From CBDFLA01 sp965248915 (GTDB taxonomy: Bacteria; Pseudomonadota; Alphaproteobacteria; M2410): a stretch of 64,000 nucleotides of DNA. The position numbers were made by a program, and so were the translations under genes. The stretch lies in contig OZ252216.1 in the NCBI GenBank assembly GCA_965248915.1, forward strand, positions 2,666,001 to 2,730,000. The letters run 5' to 3'. Every line of letters begins with the position of its first letter. Within the stretch, counting starts at the first letter, position 1. Positions 8,437 through 17,965 of this stretch are shown piece after piece. Under the pieces are notes generated by a model. It was given only the letters and a program-made list of their open reading frames with translations. It was not told the DNA's origin and made no database searches.

Positions 8437-9522
8437 CTAACTTTTTCTCTCTACCGACCGCACCGCGTCAATCAATTTTGCACCGAAGGCATGGGCGCCA
8501 AACCGATCAACAACAGAGTCAATCCCGGCTTCAGCCATCGCGCGATGTTGCGCTTTGTCAGTTGCAGTCTGAAGAATGCAATCGGCGAGATGTCTAACAT
8601 TCTCCATCTCGAACAGCAAACCGTATTTGCCGTCACCGAGAGCCGCACGATTGCCCGCGATATCACTGGCAATTATGGGAATACCTCTGGCCAAGGCTTC
8701 GAGAAGAACAAACGGCAATCCTTCCCAGTGGGACGGTAGGACAAAACAATCCGCTTGAGCTGCAAAGGCCCATGGGTTCGTTTGCCACCCGTGGAATGTC
8801 GCCTCAACACCCAAGGAACTCACGAGGGCTTTCGCTTCACCTTCCAGTACGCCACTTCCAACAAAACAGATCTCGCAAGTCAGTTCGTCGGACAATTCTG
8901 CTGCCGCTCGAATGAGCACAAGCGGATCCTTGACCAGTGTAAATCTCGAGGCAAAGAGTATGCGAAAGACATCATCCTCGTCGCGAGGGCGCCATCTCTC
9001 CTGCTCTTCGCGCGGAACATATGGATTGCCGATGCAGACAACGTTTTTCTCAGCCCCCAAATTTTCCAACACCAAGTCTCGCTGCCGTTCATTAAGGGTG
9101 ACGACAATATCAGCATCCCCTTTGTGGTTGCTCTTGTCAGAATGACACGGCGTGATGGTCACAGCCTGAGGGAACAACCTCCTTATTGCGGGCAAGCATC
9201 TGTCGCTGTGGACCACGGTGACAAGAGTGGTCTCCGGGTGCACCCGCGCCATCACCGCATCGCGGATCTCACCGCCTGATCTCACAAGACGGTGCAATGG
9301 GCTGGCGAATCCACGAGGCAATGACCAAACATCCATCCCCTCACCCTCAAGGGCGTCGCGTGCCGGCCCGCCATATATACATATTGACGGAACACCAATG
9401 GCATCAAGCATTCGGTGATAATGTTGAACCGACGTTTCAATGCCCCCTGGATGCTTAGTATTGGCAACTTGAATCACGAAAAGATCGGCACTGGCATCGT
9501 CGGGCGAGGGGAAATGTGCCAT
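8437..9522 (-). CDS. Family 4 (group 1) glycosyltransferase
   Basis: A 361-residue GT-B fold transferase. The N-terminal acceptor half begins FVIQVANTKHPGGIETSVQHYH. The C-terminal donor half has RILFASRFTLVKDPLVLIRA and the EX7E-type region PSHWEGLPFVLLEALARGIPIIASD. This indicates a nucleotide-sugar-dependent retaining transferase acting at the inner face of the membrane. AGGA lies about five bases before the ATG. It sits six bases after the preceding methyltransferase stop, inside the glycan operon. Confidence 0.88.
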   Translation of the reverse strand: MAHFPSPDDASADLFVIQVANTKHPGGIETSVQHYHRMLDAIGVPSICIYGGPARDALEGEGMDVWSLPRGFASPLHRLVRSGGEIRDAVMARVHPETTLVTVVHSDRCLPAIRRLFPQAVTITPCHSDKSNHKGDADIVVTLNERQRDLVLENLGAEKNVVCIGNPYVPREEQERWRPRDEDDVFRILFASRFTLVKDPLVLIRAAAELSDELTCEICFVGSGVLEGEAKALVSSLGVEATFHGWQTNPWAFAAQADCFVLPSHWEGLPFVLLEALARGIPIIASDIAGNRAALGDGKYGLLFEMENVRHLADCILQTATDKAQHRAMAEAGIDSVVDRFGAHAFGAKLIDAVRSVERKS

Positions 9523-9528
9523 GAGGTC

Positions 9529-10365
9529 CTAACCGTTCCGACTTTCGTATCGCCCCACCAGCCATAGGTGCTTACGCATCCGTCGCGGAATAATGAAGTC
9601 AGTAATGCCCACATCGTAATTGAGCTTGGACATAAACTTCTTGGCCCCAGACCTCTTCTTTTTGCCAATGCCTGGCAGCGGCTTGTAGGTAATGTCAGTA
9701 CCAAACACCGAACAGTCAGCCAAATTGAGGCGCCGCGACAACCACAGAATTTCTGCTTCCGTCATTTCACGGTGGTGACCCCAAAACGGCGTCCCGTGTT
9801 CGTAGAAGTTGGGATACTTCTCATGAGGTGTGCGCCCAATGAAAACACGAAAGCGTTGTTCGATCCGCGCAACATTGGGAACCGACATGGCAAACCGTCC
9901 GCCCACCTCAAGCTCATTCACTACTTGATCAAGAAAGGGTTTGGGAGAGTGCGGCAGATGCTCAATCGTCTCAAAACAACTGGCACTTTGAAACTTGGTC
10001 TGTCCATCTGAGAATTCGCTCAAGATGTCAGCTGACTTCCACTTGATACCAAGTTCTTTGAAGAGCTCCAGGCGATCCTCATACATCTTGCGCAAAACGG
10101 GATTCGGATCATCAATCTGATGGAAACTATCCACCACTGTGATCTCCATACCCAGAAGCGCCAGTATAATGTTGTAAAGGCCAACGCCCCCGCCATAGTC
10201 GCAATGGGTCAAGCCCGGCTGCGCAACCACTGCAGCGGTAAGGAGTATGCGTTCGCCGGGGTTTTTTTCGTCATCAACCAGATCGCAAGCCTTTGCAACG
10301 GCATTTGCAAAGGTCTCCTCACTAACTCCGTTTTTGCTAAGCCAGCCTTTGGTCAAACGATTCAT
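9529..10365 (-). CDS. SAM-dependent methyltransferase (Methyltransf_23-like)
   Basis: A 278-residue protein. Motif I is HCDYGGGVGLYNIILALLG, followed by EITVVDSFHQ, SCFETIEHLPHSPKPFLDQV (motif IV region) and GGRFAMSVPNV. The start codon overlaps the stop of the upstream gene by four bases (ATGA), showing translational coupling inside the glycan operon. The C-terminal 40 residues are basic. The acceptor is unknown; a sugar hydroxyl is the simplest guess from context. Confidence 0.78.
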   Translation of the reverse strand: MNRLTKGWLSKNGVSEETFANAVAKACDLVDDEKNPGERILLTAAVVAQPGLTHCDYGGGVGLYNIILALLGMEITVVDSFHQIDDPNPVLRKMYEDRLELFKELGIKWKSADILSEFSDGQTKFQSASCFETIEHLPHSPKPFLDQVVNELEVGGRFAMSVPNVARIEQRFRVFIGRTPHEKYPNFYEHGTPFWGHHREMTEAEILWLSRRLNLADCSVFGTDITYKPLPGIGKKKRSGAKKFMSKLNYDVGITDFIIPRRMRKHLWLVGRYESRNG

Positions 10366-11147
10366 CGTGTCAAAAACCCGAACAAGGATCGCTTTCCGTT
10401 TGAACCTGCGCGTTGAACAGCTTTGCGCACCTTACTGTCTCGCTCAGAAAACCGCTCCAGATTGTGAAGAATAGTTGACCGGATCAAAAAGTCAGTGGAG
10501 TAAGCCGCAAATTCTTCCTCGTTGAGGCTCGCCGTAGCGATGGCTTCCTTTTCCTCGGCCGTCCAATCGCCGACAAACATCGCCGCCACATGGTCTGGAA
10601 GAAAGTGAAGCGCATAGGAGACACCCAGATATTTCAACATCTCTTCGCAATTCCGAACAGCCTGAATAACCAGATGCGTGTCGTGAAATCCGATGACCGA
10701 TTTCTCTTTCATCAGTGGAAGGATGTATCGGAAGTCGCGAAAGGCCGCGGTGACAGTATGCTCAGCATCAATGAACGAGAAATCAATCTTCGGCGTCGAT
10801 TTGCCTTCAAGAACTTCAGACCCGCCGTCCATGGTTGTCAGTTTCGGCATATCGGATTCCGAGACATGTTCCGACAGACCGCGAAGCATCTCCTCGGTAG
10901 TGATGTTCTCATAGCTGAATGAAGCTTGGCGTTCGTCCCATTGTTCATTTACGCGCTTGTCAATGGAGACGATCGAGGTGCAATGCTTGCTATGCAGATG
11001 AGGCAGAAGGGTCCCCCCAAGAAAGGAGCCAATCTCGAGATAAGTATAATCACCAATCGACTTCTCGATAACATCCTGCAACATCAACAGACTTGTTCGG
11101 TCACCGTCCGTTGTCTGTGTCTTTAGTTTGAAAACTGAGAGATCCAT
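10362..11147 (-). CDS. Class I methyltransferase (Methyltransf_24-like)
   Basis: A 261-residue protein with YLEIGSFLGGTLLPHL as a SAM-binding loop, a conserved acidic pair FSFIDAEHTVTAAFRDFRYILPLM and VIGFHDTH, the arrangement of Methyltransf_24 proteins found in glycan and natural-product clusters. The C-terminal third (DWTAEEKEAIATASLNEEEF) is charged and helical. It lies between the FkbM gene and another methyltransferase on the minus strand, coupled to the latter by an ATGA overlap. Confidence 0.75.
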   Translation of the reverse strand: MDLSVFKLKTQTTDGDRTSLLMLQDVIEKSIGDYTYLEIGSFLGGTLLPHLHSKHCTSIVSIDKRVNEQWDERQASFSYENITTEEMLRGLSEHVSESDMPKLTTMDGGSEVLEGKSTPKIDFSFIDAEHTVTAAFRDFRYILPLMKEKSVIGFHDTHLVIQAVRNCEEMLKYLGVSYALHFLPDHVAAMFVGDWTAEEKEAIATASLNEEEFAAYSTDFLIRSTILHNLERFSERDSKVRKAVQRAGSNGKRSLFGFLTR

Positions 11148-11216
11148 TCCAACCCCTAAAATTTCGCAATGAGATCACCAATTCTTGCGGATAGAGAGAA
11201 CGAAAGCTCTATCTTG

Positions 11217-11933
11217 TCAAGCCTTTGGCAGAAACAGAAAATTCCGTCCCTGGTGCCCGGATTTGAGCTGCGAGATGTGATGCAGCCCATCGCTATCGTA
11301 GTAAAGGCAATCATAATTGAGATCGAAAAGCCGGGAAATCACCGGGTTTTCCTCCGGCTTCTCTCCCGTCTCCAGAATTTCCACCAATAGGACCGGGCGG
11401 TCTCGCTCAATTGTCTTTCGGGCCCCATCCAAGACCGAAGGCTCATGTCCTTCGACATCAATTTTCATGAAGCCAACATCTTCCAACCCTTCATCGTCAA
11501 TGCGGCGAATTTCAACATCAATCTTCTCACCTTCCCGGCCGTCGAGATTATCTATGCTGCCTACATTGTGTTGGTGCTGATTGCGTTGATCATAGGGGAT
11601 GGTAAACGTTGTTTGCCCCGCAGTGTCAGACAAGGCAGCCTCTCGTACTTCCACATGAGCTGGCGACGCCTTGCGCAGAAAGTCTGCCATCCAAGGATTT
11701 GGCTCGTAGGCATAGACCTTCGGGCATCTCTTGGCGAGAAAGTACGTATAGGTGCCTCTGTTGGCGCCGATATCAACCGCATTCCGGCGCGGAACGATAT
11801 GGTCCAACAGCTTGAGCTCTTGCTCCCCGCGGGTTGCCGATTTTCGCACAGTGCGATGCGCCCGCCAAACCACATAGTAGCGCGGCGGAATGATCCGGTA
11901 GAGGATTTTGGATGAAGTCTTGCGCTTACTCAT
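11217..11933 (-). CDS. FkbM-family methyltransferase
   Basis: A 238-residue protein with the FkbM pattern: RRNAVDIGANRGTYTYFLAKR (motif I), VYAYEPNPWMADFLRK, and the diagnostic FMKIDVEGHEPSVLDGARKTI. These enzymes O-methylate sugars and polyketides. It is the second gene of the minus-strand operon, three bases after the glycosyltransferase stop, so the target is probably the sugar added by a neighbouring transferase. Confidence 0.88.
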   Translation of the reverse strand: MSKRKTSSKILYRIIPPRYYVVWRAHRTVRKSATRGEQELKLLDHIVPRRNAVDIGANRGTYTYFLAKRCPKVYAYEPNPWMADFLRKASPAHVEVREAALSDTAGQTTFTIPYDQRNQHQHNVGSIDNLDGREGEKIDVEIRRIDDEGLEDVGFMKIDVEGHEPSVLDGARKTIERDRPVLLVEILETGEKPEENPVISRLFDLNYDCLYYDSDGLHHISQLKSGHQGRNFLFLPKA

Positions 11934-11936
11934 AGG

Positions 11937-13118
11937 CTACGTTCTGAGGAGTTCACGGTAGATGTCAAGGGTCTTGCCACACATTGCCGCCACAGAGAAA
12001 TTTGTTTCAGCGTTGGCGCGTCCTCTGCGTCCGATTTCCGCCCTCTGATCAAGTGATAGCTCCAAGACACCTTTCAATGCTCGTGCCATCGCCTGGGGAT
12101 CGCCCGGTATGACCCGCCAGCCCGTTCGCCCTCCATCATCGATCACAATGGTCTCCAGCGACCCACCATGGTCCGTTGCCACGATGGGCTTTTCCATAGC
12201 TTGCGCTTCAACAGCCACCCGGCCAAAGGCCTCAGGCTCAATGGAGGCGGAAACGACAACATCTGCCAGCCCGTAAGCCGCCGGCCAATCATCGCAATGT
12301 CCCGCGAGCTTAAGTCGAGAAGACAGCCCGCGCATACGAATTGAGTTTTGAAGACCGGCCGCGTAGGTATCACGTCCTTGTGCATCCCCGATCATTACTG
12401 CATGGAACTGATCACAGCCACTTTTGACCAATTTGCCGATCGCTTCCACAAAGACCTCTTGTCCTTTCCACCGCGTCAACCGCCCAGGCAAGAGAATGAT
12501 CGGCACACCGTCGTCACTCATTTCCCAGTCAGCCCGGAGGCGGACCAGTCGATTGGACTCGATTGACCGAGCATCAAACCGCGCTAAATCCGACCCACGA
12601 TGTACCACGCGAATCTTGGACTTAGGCAAGCCGTGTTCCATGGCAATGTGATCTGCGATGAAATTGGAATTCGCAATGACGAGATCTCCTTGCGCCATGA
12701 CGGAATTGTACCACCGCTTCACCCCCGACTTTGCCTGATAGGATCCATGATAGGTCGTGACGAACGAAACGCCTGCCATCCGCGCTGCAAGCAGAGCGCT
12801 CCAAGCAGGCGCCCGACTGCGCGCATGGACAATGTTTACCCGTTCACGTCGAATAATCCCCCGGAGTCGAAAGGCGTTTAGAAGAACAACAAGAGGGTTT
12901 TTGCTATGCACTGACATCGATAACAATCGCCCGCCAACATCCTCCAGCTCACAAGACAGTTCGCCCCCGCGCGAAGCGACGAGGGCAACTCCACCATCGT
13001 CGACCAGTGCGCGAGCAATATCGACGGTCGTCCGTTCGGCACCACCAACATTCAATTCTGGAATAACCTGCAAAACCGTTGGCCCTGTCTGACCGGTATT
13101 GCTAGTCTCAGTTGTCAT
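11937..13118 (-). CDS. Family 4 glycosyltransferase, first gene of the glycan operon
   Basis: A GT-B fold transferase, 393 residues from the ATG at 13118 (an in-frame ATG at 13139 is also possible). The N-half opens VLQVIPELNVGGAERTTVDIARAL. The C-half has ILLPGRLTRWKGQEVFVEAI and SIEPEAFGRVAVEAQAMEKPIVATDHGG, the donor-binding EX7E region. The group includes LPS-core and capsule glycosyltransferases. It heads the six-gene minus-strand operon and is divergent from the hydrolase at 13170 with about 50 bases between. Confidence 0.87.
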   Translation of the reverse strand: MTTETSNTGQTGPTVLQVIPELNVGGAERTTVDIARALVDDGGVALVASRGGELSCELEDVGGRLLSMSVHSKNPLVVLLNAFRLRGIIRRERVNIVHARSRAPAWSALLAARMAGVSFVTTYHGSYQAKSGVKRWYNSVMAQGDLVIANSNFIADHIAMEHGLPKSKIRVVHRGSDLARFDARSIESNRLVRLRADWEMSDDGVPIILLPGRLTRWKGQEVFVEAIGKLVKSGCDQFHAVMIGDAQGRDTYAAGLQNSIRMRGLSSRLKLAGHCDDWPAAYGLADVVVSASIEPEAFGRVAVEAQAMEKPIVATDHGGSLETIVIDDGGRTGWRVIPGDPQAMARALKGVLELSLDQRAEIGRRGRANAETNFSVAAMCGKTLDIYRELLRT

Positions 13119-13169
13119 GAACGATTTCTCACAGATCACTCCAATGCCTGACGCACCAATCCGCCATCA

Positions 13170-13922
13170 ATGATGACCATGCCTCAACATCTCAATAGAC
13201 CACACGGACACAAAATTGCCTATCACGCGACACATGGCACGCGTCAGCCAGGCTTCATTTGGCTCGGCGGTTTCAAATCCGATATGGACGGCACAAAAGC
13301 CTTGGCGCTTGAGACCTGGGCTCAGGAGAACAGCGTTCCTTATATCCGATTTGACTACTTTGGCCACGGACAATCGAGCGGTGACTTCGTCGATGGAACG
13401 ATAAGCCGCTGGCTTGAAGACACTCTGGCCGTTTTGGACAATGTGTCAGAGGGTCCACAAGTGCTGGTCGGATCGTCAATGGGAGGTTGGCTGGCATTGC
13501 TAGCAGCACTGATAAGACCCGAACAAATCACAGGACTTCTCCTCATTGCCCCCGCCCCCGACTTCACGGAGGATTTGATGTGGAAAACCTATCCCGTGGA
13601 AGTTCAAAAACAACTAGAAGCCGGCATTCCATATGAAGAACCTACCCAATATGATGATAAGCCCTATATCATCACGCCAAATCTGATCCAGGATGGTCGA
13701 CAACATCTCATTTTACGTGAAAAAATTGCCATCGATTGTCCGGTTAGGATTGTTCACGGCCAATTGGATCCTGACGTCCCTTGGCAACACTCCCTCAAAC
13801 TCGCAGAGCTTTTGACCACGACAGATCTAGACCTAACCTTCGTCAAGAATGGAGATCATCGCCTCTCCGACGAGCATGGCATCCGAACCATCATTGCGAG
13901 AGCGAACGAGCTATTATTTTAG
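13170..13922 (+). CDS. Alpha/beta hydrolase (ABHD10 / thioesterase-like)
   Basis: A 250-residue alpha/beta hydrolase with the nucleophile elbow GSSMGG, acid loop HGQLDPDVPW and catalytic histidine NGDHRLS. The region PGFIWLGGFKSDMDGTKA and FDYFGHGQSSGDF is typical of the ABHD10-like bacterial group (acyl-protein thioesterase or carboxylesterase activity in characterised members). The start is one of three close ATGs (13170, 13173, 13179) with no strong ribosome binding site. Its end overlaps the convergent SDR gene by nine bases. Substrate unknown. Confidence 0.8.
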   Translation: MMTMPQHLNRPHGHKIAYHATHGTRQPGFIWLGGFKSDMDGTKALALETWAQENSVPYIRFDYFGHGQSSGDFVDGTISRWLEDTLAVLDNVSEGPQVLVGSSMGGWLALLAALIRPEQITGLLLIAPAPDFTEDLMWKTYPVEVQKQLEAGIPYEEPTQYDDKPYIITPNLIQDGRQHLILREKIAIDCPVRIVHGQLDPDVPWQHSLKLAELLTTTDLDLTFVKNGDHRLSDEHGIRTIIARANELLF

Positions 13923-14828
13923 CCGTTTCTTCATGTCCTCGTGGATCTTCTTCAGCCCCTCCTTGTAGGTTGGGTATAGAAGTTCGACACCAAGTTCGCT
14001 CTTTATTCGATCATTTCGAACGCGCCGACTTTCAAAATAGAAGCTACGGGATATCGATGTCATGTCAGCGTCGTCGGCATTGATAATTCGAGGAAGTGGC
14101 GCACCCAACAGTTCGGCAGCAAACTCAATCGGGTCTTCCTGCCCAGAAGGAAGGTCGTCACACACATTGTAAACAGAGCCGCCATTCGGTCTTGAAATCG
14201 AAGCTGCTAGAACTTGTGCAACGTCGTCGAAATGCACTCTTGAAAAATAGTGTCCTTCTTTGTGAACCAACTTCGCCTGTTTCTTCATTACACCAATGAG
14301 TGCATTGCGACCTTTGCCATAAAGCCCAGCCAAACGAAAAGCCATTACCGGCACACTGATATCCCTTCCAAGTCGAAACCAATCCTGCTCTGCCCTGAAT
14401 CGGCCAATGGCGCGATCGGTCCTCGGTCTTGGCGTAGTTTCTTCAGATACCCAATCGCCACCACGGTCACCATACACGCCCGTGCTCGAGAGGTAGCCGA
14501 TCCATTCGATTTTTTTTCCGCACTTCAGGAATGCCTCCCTGTGGTGGTCCAACACGAAATCGCTCTTTCGACCAGGTGGAATGGAAATCAAAATGTGCGT
14601 CGCTGAAGAAATCACGTTTTCTGGGTCATCCAATGGATCATCGCTTGAAAATCTGGCCACATTTGCCTCAGGGACCATCTCTTGGATATCCATCGGGCGT
14701 TTCACCGCAACGGTAAACTCCCAGGTTTGGTCAGAACTGTCGCCACCACTAAGACGCTTCCTGAGGGCATTGGCAATTTCTCCATACCCAAAAAACAGTA
14801 AATGCCGCCTGTGTGAATTTTCGTCCAT
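13914..14828 (-). CDS. NAD(P)-binding SDR-type sugar epimerase-like protein (YeeZ-like)
   Basis: 304 residues from the ATG at 14828, which has GGAG upstream; the frame is open further to 14930. The beginning HLLFFGYGEIANALRKRL is a glycine-rich dinucleotide site of the variant used by YeeZ-like atypical SDRs. YLSSTGVYGDRGGDWVSEETTPRPRTDRAIGRFRAEQ carries the S/T-Y active-site region but lacks the usual YxxxK spacing, and SRVHFDDVAQVL follows. Reaction unknown. It converges with the hydrolase and diverges from the TPR gene. Confidence 0.72.
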   Translation of the reverse strand: MDENSHRRHLLFFGYGEIANALRKRLSGGDSSDQTWEFTVAVKRPMDIQEMVPEANVARFSSDDPLDDPENVISSATHILISIPPGRKSDFVLDHHREAFLKCGKKIEWIGYLSSTGVYGDRGGDWVSEETTPRPRTDRAIGRFRAEQDWFRLGRDISVPVMAFRLAGLYGKGRNALIGVMKKQAKLVHKEGHYFSRVHFDDVAQVLAASISRPNGGSVYNVCDDLPSGQEDPIEFAAELLGAPLPRIINADDADMTSISRSFYFESRRVRNDRIKSELGVELLYPTYKEGLKKIHEDMKKRLK

Positions 14829-14877
14829 ATCTCCGCTCCCACCTTGCACCACGTGATTTCCCCTGCTTAATAGGGGA

Positions 14878-15672
14878 ATGAAAACACCATTCCGTCTCTT
14901 AAGCCTGTGCGCGGCCCTCGCAAGCGCCACAATTATCTCGCAATTGTCGGAAGCGCAATATCAAGGTTCGCTCGACCGAAGTAACACGAGATATCTGAAC
15001 TGCCTGCGAGGCATATCCATTAATGCGGACCAGGCCTTCCAGGAGGCCAATCGGTGGCGCCGCCAGGGCGGCGGTCCCCCAGCCGAGCATTGCGAAGCCT
15101 TAGCCCTGATCGAGGTTGCGGCATACGACGCTGCCGCCCCAATCCTCTCGAAACTAGCGGTCAATGAGACCACTGGCGATGAGAAGATTCGCGCCTCTCT
15201 ATATGGTCAGGCAGGAAATACCTGGATCATGGCGGGAAATGTGGACAACGCACTTGCCGATTTCGACGCAGGTATTGCAATGCTGCCAAAGGGCCATTGG
15301 TTGACGGCGGAGTTCCTAATCGACAAAGGACGCGCACTCATGACCGCAGGACGCTGGCCCGAAGCAGAGATTGAGTTTTCAAGGGCCCTTGAACAATTGC
15401 CAGAACACATGGAAGCAATCGTACTTCGCGCCAACACAAGGCGAGAACTAGACGACCCCGTAGGCGCCATCGCTGACCTTGAGTCCGCTCTTGCCATTGA
15501 TCCAGAATCAGCCGATGCCCTAGTCGAACGCGGTTTTCTTCGAAAGAAGATGCATGATCTGAAAGGTGCAAAGCGAGACTTTGAACGGGTCTTGGAAATC
15601 ACATCCGATGGCCATGCGGCCGCGTTAGCTCTAAACGGTCTCGCAAAACTTGCCGCCCATGAGATTGACTAG
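14878..15672 (+). CDS. Exported TPR-repeat protein
   Basis: A 264-residue protein with a signal peptide (MKTPFRLLSLCAALASATIISQLSEA, cleavage after SEA). Tandem tetratricopeptide-like repeats fill about 95-260, for example ALADFDAGIAMLPKG, AEIEFSRALEQLPEH, AIADLESALAIDPES and AKRDFERVLEITSDG. Such proteins act as periplasmic scaffolds; there is no catalytic motif. AGGGGA sits just before the ATG. Its TAG stop is shared with the stop of the convergent queG gene through the palindrome CTAG. Confidence 0.82.
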   Translation: MKTPFRLLSLCAALASATIISQLSEAQYQGSLDRSNTRYLNCLRGISINADQAFQEANRWRRQGGGPPAEHCEALALIEVAAYDAAAPILSKLAVNETTGDEKIRASLYGQAGNTWIMAGNVDNALADFDAGIAMLPKGHWLTAEFLIDKGRALMTAGRWPEAEIEFSRALEQLPEHMEAIVLRANTRRELDDPVGAIADLESALAIDPESADALVERGFLRKKMHDLKGAKRDFERVLEITSDGHAAALALNGLAKLAAHEID

Positions 15673-16847
15673 GCGTATCCCAATTCTCGCATCCACTCTT
15701 CCCGAACTACTTCATCCTCTTCGCCAGGAAGGTGTGACGATTTCAGGGCATCAAACTGCTCTCGACTGCACAGACTTAAGACCGCCCAGACGGCCATTGC
15801 ACGGACCAAAGGCGATGGATCATTGAGACACTGCGCGCAAGGTGCAATCAACTCAGAGATCCGCGAGTTCGCCGTTGCAATTAGAACATTACGAAGAAAT
15901 CTATCCCGTCCTGTTCTTTTCACTGGCGAACCAGAAAACAATTGACGAAAGGTGTCATCCGAAATCCCAATAAGACGCTCCAAGGCAATTCCTTCTAACG
16001 CCGGTTTGGATTGAAAAGAAATCTCTTTGGTTGGCTTAGCAAATTTGTTCCACGGACAAACAGCCAGGCAGTCATCGCATCCATAAACGCGATTTCCCAT
16101 AGCACGACGAAACTCAATGGGAATATGGCCTTTATACTCAATAGTGAGGTATGAGATGCATCGCCGCGCATCGAGCTGATAAGGAGCGGGGAAGGCATTG
16201 GTTGGGCAAATATCAAGACATGCCTGGCAGGTCCCACATTGGTCGTCATGTCGCTGGTCCGACTGAATACTCAACGTCGTAAAGATGCACCCCAAGAATA
16301 GCCACGAACCAAACCTCGGCGATACCAAATTGGTGTGCTTACCCTGCCAGCCAAGCCCTCCGATCTCCGCCAGAGGCTTTTCCATCACCGGGGCGGTATC
16401 AACGAAAACCTTGAGGTCCCCACCGAATTTCTCCTGCAGCTCACGACCGACGCGCTTCAGGCGCTTCTTGATAAGGTCGTGATAGTCACGCCCTTCTGCA
16501 TAGACTGAGATCACCGCTCGCTCAGATTCTCGCAAGCGCGGAAGGGGGTTTTCGTCGGGTCCGTAGTTTGTCCCCAATACAATGACGCTCTTGACCTCAC
16601 CCCAAAGGTGGCTTGGGTGAGATCTTTCCCTCATCCGACGTGACATCCATTCCATTGTGCCGTGCCGTCCCAATGAAACGAATTCCTCAAGCCTGGCACC
16701 TTCAGCATCCATGTCGGCAGGGTTCACAACTCCGACGCAATCAAACCCATGATTAAGCGCACAGGAGTCCACCCAGTTACGAATGTGTTGGGGCATGTCT
16801 GCTTTGTCGATGGTCAGATCATTCACGATGCGCCGTGTCGTTTGCAA
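15669..16847 (-). CDS. queG: Epoxyqueuosine reductase
   Basis: A 392-residue cobalamin-dependent iron-sulfur enzyme that reduces epoxyqueuosine to queuosine in the wobble position of tRNAs. The central domain has KVFVDTAPVMEKPLAEIGGLGWQGKHTNLVSPRFGSWLFLG. Two ferredoxin-type clusters follow, CGTCQACLDICPTNAF and CDDCLAVCPWNKFA, and a C-terminal HEAT-like region (VLIATANSRISEL, PLVRAMAVWAV). A second start at 16796 is possible. No other queuosine gene is visible nearby. Confidence 0.95.
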   Translation of the reverse strand: MQTTRRIVNDLTIDKADMPQHIRNWVDSCALNHGFDCVGVVNPADMDAEGARLEEFVSLGRHGTMEWMSRRMRERSHPSHLWGEVKSVIVLGTNYGPDENPLPRLRESERAVISVYAEGRDYHDLIKKRLKRVGRELQEKFGGDLKVFVDTAPVMEKPLAEIGGLGWQGKHTNLVSPRFGSWLFLGCIFTTLSIQSDQRHDDQCGTCQACLDICPTNAFPAPYQLDARRCISYLTIEYKGHIPIEFRRAMGNRVYGCDDCLAVCPWNKFAKPTKEISFQSKPALEGIALERLIGISDDTFRQLFSGSPVKRTGRDRFLRNVLIATANSRISELIAPCAQCLNDPSPLVRAMAVWAVLSLCSREQFDALKSSHLPGEEDEVVREEWMRELGYA

Positions 16848-16900
16848 GAAGGGCGACAGGCCCTTCTAACACTCACTCGGTGGAACGGTCTATGAGCCTT

Positions 16901-17878
16901 CTAGCTAGTTGGTGTCAATTGGAGGAGTTCGCTGGAGATCCGGGCGCGCGCCTGCTGCGAATCAATTCGCGCTTGAACCATTCTCTGTTTCGCCAGCGCC
17001 CAAACTTCCAAACGAGTAGCAGCGGCTTGTTCACTCTCGGCAGGTTCACTCATAAGCGTCAAAAATTCAATATCATGAAACGCCAGTGCGTCCTCTATGT
17101 CGAACGCCAAAACATAGGTCTCCAACATCTCCAGGATCTTGCTCTTAATGAGCCGGTCATTGTCGGTCTTTGCAGGCAACACTTGATAAAACCTTGAGTA
17201 GCCTCCAGCTGCAGCTCGACCCCGCTCCGCGAGATCTGAAATCCTCAATTGATTGCCGGCAAACTCCTGTGACAATGTCTCGATCGTATCTTTGGAAACA
17301 GTTTGATCTGTCGCAACATGAATCCAGAAATCGAACAGAGCAATTACGTTCTCGTTGCTTGCCCGAATGCAACTGAGCAGAAATGATTGTGGATGCTGCG
17401 GGTCAAGTTGAATAAGTGCTTGATCAATTACTCTGTTGTCTGCAGCAACAAGTTTTTTGAGGGCTTCAAATTGTGCGGCGACCTGTTCAGCATTGTAACC
17501 TTCGCTCGCCTGAGCCAATGTCTGTTGAGATGCTTCGCCGTTATCTGGTAGGGTCAAAACCGCCGACCTAAAACTTGTCGGCGCCGTGAAAATATTGACA
17601 GAGCTTGACGAGCCAAATTCTTCGCCTGCGGACGGTAACGCGTCAAAGAATTTCGATTGCGTCAAATTCGGACCCACGACGGCCATTTCAGCCAACGACC
17701 GAATGTCACCACCTTCCGCTTGAACCGGAATATTGGCATCTTCTTTTGACGTCGTTTTGCGAATCGACGAAACAAGCGAAGCAACGCGTTCAACGCTCAC
17801 CAATTCTCGCGCTGGCTCCCATGTCGCAACACCGAAACCAATCGCAATACCAATAACTAGCGTGAGTAAATACCGCAT
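16901..17878 (-). CDS. Unrecognised exported or membrane-anchored protein
   Basis: 325 residues from the ATG at 17878 (also open from 17902). It has an N-terminal hydrophobic segment YLLTLVIGIAIGFGVATW that could be a signal anchor. The rest is soluble, helix-rich and glutamine/alanine-rich, with EGYNAEQVAAQFEALKKLVAADNRVIDQAL in the middle and an acidic C-terminal helix region. I recognise no family. It follows queG upstream on the minus strand but shares no obvious function with it. Confidence 0.65.
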   Translation of the reverse strand: MRYLLTLVIGIAIGFGVATWEPARELVSVERVASLVSSIRKTTSKEDANIPVQAEGGDIRSLAEMAVVGPNLTQSKFFDALPSAGEEFGSSSSVNIFTAPTSFRSAVLTLPDNGEASQQTLAQASEGYNAEQVAAQFEALKKLVAADNRVIDQALIQLDPQHPQSFLLSCIRASNENVIALFDFWIHVATDQTVSKDTIETLSQEFAGNQLRISDLAERGRAAAGGYSRFYQVLPAKTDNDRLIKSKILEMLETYVLAFDIEDALAFHDIEFLTLMSEPAESEQAAATRLEVWALAKQRMVQARIDSQQARARISSELLQLTPTS

Positions 17879-17965
17879 GACACCCCCGTTCCTCAAGCCC
17901 ACCCCTAGGCCAAGGTTAGATTGAACATCTTGGCCGTATTCAACCTGATTGACCGGTCGATGTCA

